NCBI RefSeq assembly: GCF_017569205.1 | Contig: NZ_CP071870.1 | Coordinates: 434,001-498,000, forward strand | Reading direction: 5' to 3' | Source: Propioniciclava sp. MC1595 | GTDB taxonomy: Bacteria; Actinomycetota; Actinomycetes; Propionibacteriales; Propionibacteriaceae | Length of the DNA stretch: 64,000 nt | In this document: positions 60,361-64,000 of the stretch, in pieces | How the letters are laid out: every line of letters starts with the position of its first letter | Position numbering within the stretch: the stretch's first letter is position 1 | Position numbers and translations under genes: made by a program | The notes under the pieces: generated by a model | The model's input: the letters and a program-made list of their open reading frames with translations, nothing else | What the model was told of the DNA's origin: nothing | Databases searched by the model: none

Positions 60361-62070
60361 TCAGACGGCCAGCCAGACGGCGGCGTCCGAGGGCAGGCGC
60401 CCGTCGACGAGGTCGACCGAGCTGAGCAGCACCTCACCGGCGGGCAACTCGACCGGCTCGGCGCCGAAGTTGACCACGGCCACGGTGCCCGAACCGCGCG
60501 TGAACGCGAGCACGTCGCCCCCGTCCAGAGCGTGGAAGGCCAGCGCGTCGGTCCGGAAGTCCGCCCGCTCCCGGCGCAGCTTGAGGGCCGCCCGGTAGAG
60601 GTTGAGCGTCGAGGCCGGGTCGGCGTCCTGCTTCTCGGCGGTCAGGTCGGCCCAGCGGGCCGGCTGCGGCAGCCACGGGGACGCGTCCAGGCCGAAGCCA
60701 AACGGTGGGGCCTCGCCCGACCACGGCAGCGGCACCCGGCAGCCGTCCCGGCCCCGGACCCGGTGGCCCGACCGCTCCCACGCCGGGTCCTGCAGCAGCT
60801 CCTCGGGGATGTCCTCGACCTCGTCCAGCCCGAGCTCCTCGCCCTGGTAGATGTAGGCACCGCCCGGGAGCGCGAACTCCAGGAGGGCGGCGGCGCGGGC
60901 GCGACGGCGTCCGAGGTCGATGTCGGTGGGCATGGCGTGCAGCGCGGCACCCAGCTCGATGGGGTCGAGGGCGGCGTCCTCGTGCTCGACGGCTGTGTAG
61001 TCCCTCCCGGTGGTCGGCTTGCCGTACCGCGTCGCGACGCGGGTGTTGTCGTGGTTGCCGAGCACCCAGGTCGTCGGCGCGCCCACCGACTCGTGCGCGG
61101 GCACGGTCTTGGCGATCACCGCGCGCTGTGAGTCGGCCGACCACGCCGAGACCAGCGCGTCGAAGTTGAAGGTCGTGTGCAGCCGGTCGGGACGCACGTA
61201 CTCGACCAGCCGCTCGATCGGGTCGAGGTAGGCCTCGGCGACGAACACGCGCCCGCCCAGCTCGGTGTGGGCGTACTCGTCGGCCACCGCCCGCCAGCGG
61301 CGCTGGATGGTGGCGACGCCGGGGTGGTCCCACTGCGGCGCGCCGACGCGCTTGTCGTTGCTGCCCAGGCCGGTGTGCGGGTCGACCTCGACGTCGGGCA
61401 GGGCGGGGTCCTTGGCCATCGCGTCGGCGACGTCGACCCGGAACCCGTCGATGCCCTTGTCGAACCAGAACCGCAGCACGTCGTCGAACATCGCCGGGAT
61501 CTCGGGGTTGTCCCAGTTCCAGTCCGGCTGGCTGATGTCGAACAGGTGCAGGTACCACTGGCCGGGCGTGCCGTCGGGGTCGGTGGTGCGCGTCCACGCC
61601 GGGCCGCCGAAGATCGAGGCCCAGTTGTTGGGCGGCAGCTCGCCGTCGGCGCCGCGGCCGTCGCGGAAGACGTACCGGTCGCGCTCGGGCGAGCCCGGGG
61701 CCGCGGCCAGGGCCTCCTTGAACCACGGGTGCTCCCAGGAGGAGTGGTTCGGCACCAGGTCGATGAGCACCCGGATGCCCAGCTCGTGCGCCTTGGCGAT
61801 GAACGCGTCGGCGTCGGCGAGCGTGCCGAAGTCGGGGGAGATGTCGTAGTAGTCGGCCACGTCGTAGCCGCCGTCGAGCAGCGGGGAGGGGTACCAGGGG
61901 CTCACCCACACGGCGTCGACGCCGAGCTCGGCCAGGTAGGGCAGCTTCTCGGTGATGCCCCGGACGTCACCGGTCCCATCGTTGTCCGCGTCCGCGAACG
62001 AGCGCGGGTACACCTGGTACACCACGGCGTGGCGCCACCAGTCGGGGTCGAGGAAGTGCGGGTTGCTCAT
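60361..62070 (-). CDS. GH13 alpha-glucosidase (oligo-1,6-glucosidase-like)
   Basis: 569 residues. GH13 blocks: WWRHAVVYQVYPRSFADADN, VLIDLVPNHSS (region I), GIDGFRVDVADAMAKD (region II, catalytic Asp), RVFVAEAYLD (region III, catalytic Glu), and VLGNHDNTRV (region IV, His-Asp). QGEELGLDEVEDIPEELLQD is typical of oligo-1,6-glucosidase/alpha-glucosidase members. No signal peptide, so it hydrolyses imported oligosaccharides in the cytoplasm. Downstream of the GH2 gene on the same strand by 78 bp with two TTGACC-like boxes between. Confidence 0.94.
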   Translation of the reverse strand: MSNPHFLDPDWWRHAVVYQVYPRSFADADNDGTGDVRGITEKLPYLAELGVDAVWVSPWYPSPLLDGGYDVADYYDISPDFGTLADADAFIAKAHELGIRVLIDLVPNHSSWEHPWFKEALAAAPGSPERDRYVFRDGRGADGELPPNNWASIFGGPAWTRTTDPDGTPGQWYLHLFDISQPDWNWDNPEIPAMFDDVLRFWFDKGIDGFRVDVADAMAKDPALPDVEVDPHTGLGSNDKRVGAPQWDHPGVATIQRRWRAVADEYAHTELGGRVFVAEAYLDPIERLVEYVRPDRLHTTFNFDALVSAWSADSQRAVIAKTVPAHESVGAPTTWVLGNHDNTRVATRYGKPTTGRDYTAVEHEDAALDPIELGAALHAMPTDIDLGRRRARAAALLEFALPGGAYIYQGEELGLDEVEDIPEELLQDPAWERSGHRVRGRDGCRVPLPWSGEAPPFGFGLDASPWLPQPARWADLTAEKQDADPASTLNLYRAALKLRRERADFRTDALAFHALDGGDVLAFTRGSGTVAVVNFGAEPVELPAGEVLLSSVDLVDGRLPSDAAVWLAV

Positions 62071-62148
62071 GGGTCAAGCCAACCGCCGCCGAGTGAGCCG
62101 GGTCAAGCGATTCCGCGATCTTTTCTCCGACTCAAAGAAAAACGCCGG

Positions 62149-63915
62149 TCACTCCTCGCGGATCGCCGCCCGCAGCTCTGCGATCGGGGCCTTGGGCGTC
62201 CGGTCGGGCCAGGCCAGGCCGTTCTGTTCCTGCAGGCAGTCGGTGAGCTGGGTCCAGCAGAAGCCCACCAGCCCGGACGCCGTCCCGACCCGGGCGACCA
62301 GGGCCCGGACCCGCTCGACCAGGGCCTCGGCGTCCGCAACCTCGCCGTAGCCCCACGAGTCGTCGCCGTCGCGCAGGGTCACCCCGCCGAACTCGCTCAG
62401 CACGACCGGCGTCCCCGCGACAGGGGCGTCGACCAGCAGGACCTTGCCGCCCGGCCGGTCGCCGGTCAGGGTGGCCGCGACCGCCTCCGCCGAGCCGTAG
62501 CGGCGTCCCAACACCTCGGGGTCGTGGCTGTAGTCGTGCACGCCGACGAGGTCGCCGGCGACGTTCTCCCAGCCGTCGTTGCCGATCGCGAGGCGCGACG
62601 GGTCGAGGGCCTTGGCCAGCCAGTACCCCGCGCGCACGGCCGCCTGCTGCCACGGCGAGTCGGCCACGCCGGGGACGCCCCAGCTCTCGTTGTAGGGCAC
62701 CCACGCGACCACGCACGGGTGGTTCCGGTCGCGGGCGACCAGCTCGGTGAGCGTGCGGGCCACCAGATCGGTGGAGCGTTGCGTGTACACGTACGCGGCA
62801 GGAACGTCGGCCCAGACCATGAGCCCGACCTCGTCGCACGCCCGCAGGAACCGGGGGTCGGCGCTGGCCTGGTGCATCCGCAGCCCGTTGAACCCGAGCC
62901 CCTTGATCAGCTCGGCCTCGGCGCGCAACGCCTCGAGGGAGGGCGCGGTGAAGTGGGTCTCGGGCCAGTAGGCCTGCTCCAGCACCAGCCGCGAGAAGAC
63001 GGCGACCCCGTTGAGCTCGACCACCCCGTCCCGCACCCGCACGTGGCGCAGGCCGGTGTAGGAGGCGATCTCGTCCAGCACCTCGTCGCCGCGCAGCAGC
63101 CGCACCCGGATGTCGATCAGCAGGGGCAGGTCGGGGCTCCAGTAGAGGAAGGGGGTGTCGGCGTGCGCCGCCTTGCCCAGCCGTGCGTGCACCTCGACGG
63201 CGGCAGCGGTGGCGGTGGTTGTCACCGTGGCCAGCGGCTGCCCCATGCAGGCGTAGGACGCCTCGACGGCCAGGTCTTCGTCCTCGGCCCAGCCCTCGAT
63301 GCGGATGTCGCCGCGGAGGCGGCCGAACGTGTCCAGCGTCGTCCAGGCCACGGACGCCAGCCGGGTCGCGGGCACGACCTCGAGCCACACCGAGCGCCAG
63401 ATCCCCGACGATCGGCCGTACCAGATGGCGTGCGGCTGGTCGTGCCAGTCCTGCTTGCCGCGGGGCTGTTCGAGTTCGCGGGCCAGGTCGGTCGCGGCGA
63501 TGACGACCTCGTGGCCGGGGCCCTCGCCCAGGGCGTCCGTGATGTCGAGCGTGAACGGGGTGTAGCCGCCCTCGTGCCTGCCGACGAACTGCCCGTCGAC
63601 CCACACGCGGGCCTCGTGGTCAACGCCCTCGCAGTGCAGCAGCAGCCGCTCGCCGGGCCCGGGCGCCTCGATGTCCGAGCCCAGCGTGAACGTGCGCCGG
63701 TAGCGCGGGTGGTCGCAGCGCTCCAGCCCCAGTCCCGAGGCGGGCGACTCGGGCGGGAAGGGCACCTCGATCGTGCGGTCCCACGCCCAGTCGGCAGGTG
63801 TGTCGTTCGGGTGGCCCTCGCAGAAGTCCCACGCGCCGTCGAGCAGGGCCCAGCGGGGCCGCGCGAAGGTGGGGCAGGGGTGGTCGGGGGCGGGCCGGGT
63901 GGGAACGTCGACCAT
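62149..63915 (-). CDS. GH2-family beta-glycosidase
   Basis: 588 residues from ATG 63915 behind GGGAGG. N-terminal jelly-roll: EGVDHEARVWVDGQFVGRHE, GGYTPFTLDITDAL and SSGIWRSVWLEVVPATRL, then an Ig-like domain, then a TIM barrel with GFNGLRMHQASADPRFLRAC, the acid/base in VAWVPYNESWGVPG and the nucleophile in TPVVLSEFGGVTLRDG. This is the GH2 layout for beta-galactosidase, glucuronidase or mannosidase; the specificity is not determinable. No signal peptide. Confidence 0.92.
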   Translation of the reverse strand: MVDVPTRPAPDHPCPTFARPRWALLDGAWDFCEGHPNDTPADWAWDRTIEVPFPPESPASGLGLERCDHPRYRRTFTLGSDIEAPGPGERLLLHCEGVDHEARVWVDGQFVGRHEGGYTPFTLDITDALGEGPGHEVVIAATDLARELEQPRGKQDWHDQPHAIWYGRSSGIWRSVWLEVVPATRLASVAWTTLDTFGRLRGDIRIEGWAEDEDLAVEASYACMGQPLATVTTTATAAAVEVHARLGKAAHADTPFLYWSPDLPLLIDIRVRLLRGDEVLDEIASYTGLRHVRVRDGVVELNGVAVFSRLVLEQAYWPETHFTAPSLEALRAEAELIKGLGFNGLRMHQASADPRFLRACDEVGLMVWADVPAAYVYTQRSTDLVARTLTELVARDRNHPCVVAWVPYNESWGVPGVADSPWQQAAVRAGYWLAKALDPSRLAIGNDGWENVAGDLVGVHDYSHDPEVLGRRYGSAEAVAATLTGDRPGGKVLLVDAPVAGTPVVLSEFGGVTLRDGDDSWGYGEVADAEALVERVRALVARVGTASGLVGFCWTQLTDCLQEQNGLAWPDRTPKAPIAELRAAIREE

Positions 63916-63925
63916 GGGAACCTCC

Positions 63926-64000
63926 CTAGGGATGCAGCTCGGGCTCCATCGTGTCACGCGGCACCGCGGAGCGGGGGCCGAGCGTGGTGAGCACGACGGC
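63926..64000 (-). CDS. C-terminal end of an unidentified gene cut by the window edge
   Basis: 24 codons read in from the right edge on the minus strand (AVVLTTLGPRSAVPRDTMEP, ELHP, TAG), 10 bp upstream of the GH2 start. The spacing suggests it is the preceding gene of the same operon, perhaps a transporter or glycosidase. Too short to identify. Confidence 0.35.
   Translation of the reverse strand, partial: AVVLTTLGPRSAVPRDTMEPELHP

Noticed and set aside
61177-63990. 937-codon plus-strand frame opposite the GH13 and GH2 genes
   Set aside because: It runs antisense through two well-supported genes; amino-acid content is that of a shadow frame.

Overview
The window is about 70% GC, densely packed, and uses GTG starts, 1-8 bp stop/start overlaps and DUF222-HNH and DUF3152 proteins. 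This fits a high-GC actinobacterium, most likely Propionibacteriales/Propionibacteriaceae; the taxon is an inference from gene content. No rRNA, tRNA or CRISPR array was seen.

Layout. 1-3.6 kb: histidine degradation (hutU, hutI, hutG), convergent with a ctlX-type hydrolase. 4.84-15.85 kb: an 11-kb block that interrupts a short-chain dehydrogenase (SDR) gene, whose last 23 codons remain at 4.77-4.84 kb and whose front part lies at 15.85-16.27 kb. The block carries a Cd/Pb-type resistance operon (cmtR, ctpG-like P-type ATPase, cadD-like exporter, an lspA paralogue, a thioredoxin-like protein), an integrase remnant, a lipoprotein, a nucleotidyltransferase, and two insertion sequences (IS5 and IS256 families), each of which has cleanly split a gene. 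16.4-21.8 kb: muconolactone isomerase-like gene, then a TetR / membrane-fusion protein / ABC ATPase / FtsX permease operon with a palindromic operator. 21.9-23.4 kb: arsenic pair acr3 (N-terminus lost) and arsC. 23.4-36.3 kb: housekeeping and small-molecule genes (acetyltransferases, aminotransferase, TIM-barrel isomerase, MarR regulator, beta-CASP RNase, YbaK, MFS, glnS, a gutted subtilase). 36.37-37.78 kb: a third IS. 37.8-45.4 kb: DUF2231-cytochrome b5 fusion, lrgAB, ankyrin protein, oxidoreductases, and a sugar-activation operon (phosphoglucomutase, nucleotidyltransferase, galactokinase-like kinase). 45.5-47.4 kb: ROK regulator and two broken ABC sugar permeases back to back. 47.5-64 kb: DUF3152 protease, Nudix, yaaA, cobalamin nucleotide-loop genes (cobU, cobS, cobT and a candidate phosphatase), esterase, HNH protein, MFS exporter, AAA+ ATPase/GNAT pair, and GH13 and GH2 glycosidases.

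Three window-wide patterns stand out. First, GGACGCC/GGCGTCC is about four to five times denser in the chromosomal parts I counted than inside the 11-kb block, which supports the block being foreign. Second, about ten genes are missing internal or terminal segments (SDR, VOC protein, acr3, an acetyltransferase, TauE permease, MmcQ/YjbR, subtilase, phosphoglucomutase, two MalG permeases). This is either real decay or systematic assembly loss. Third, a family of intergenic repeats, built from a roughly 20-bp unit and sometimes a GCGGGAGGCACGACCA block, lies next to several of these scars.
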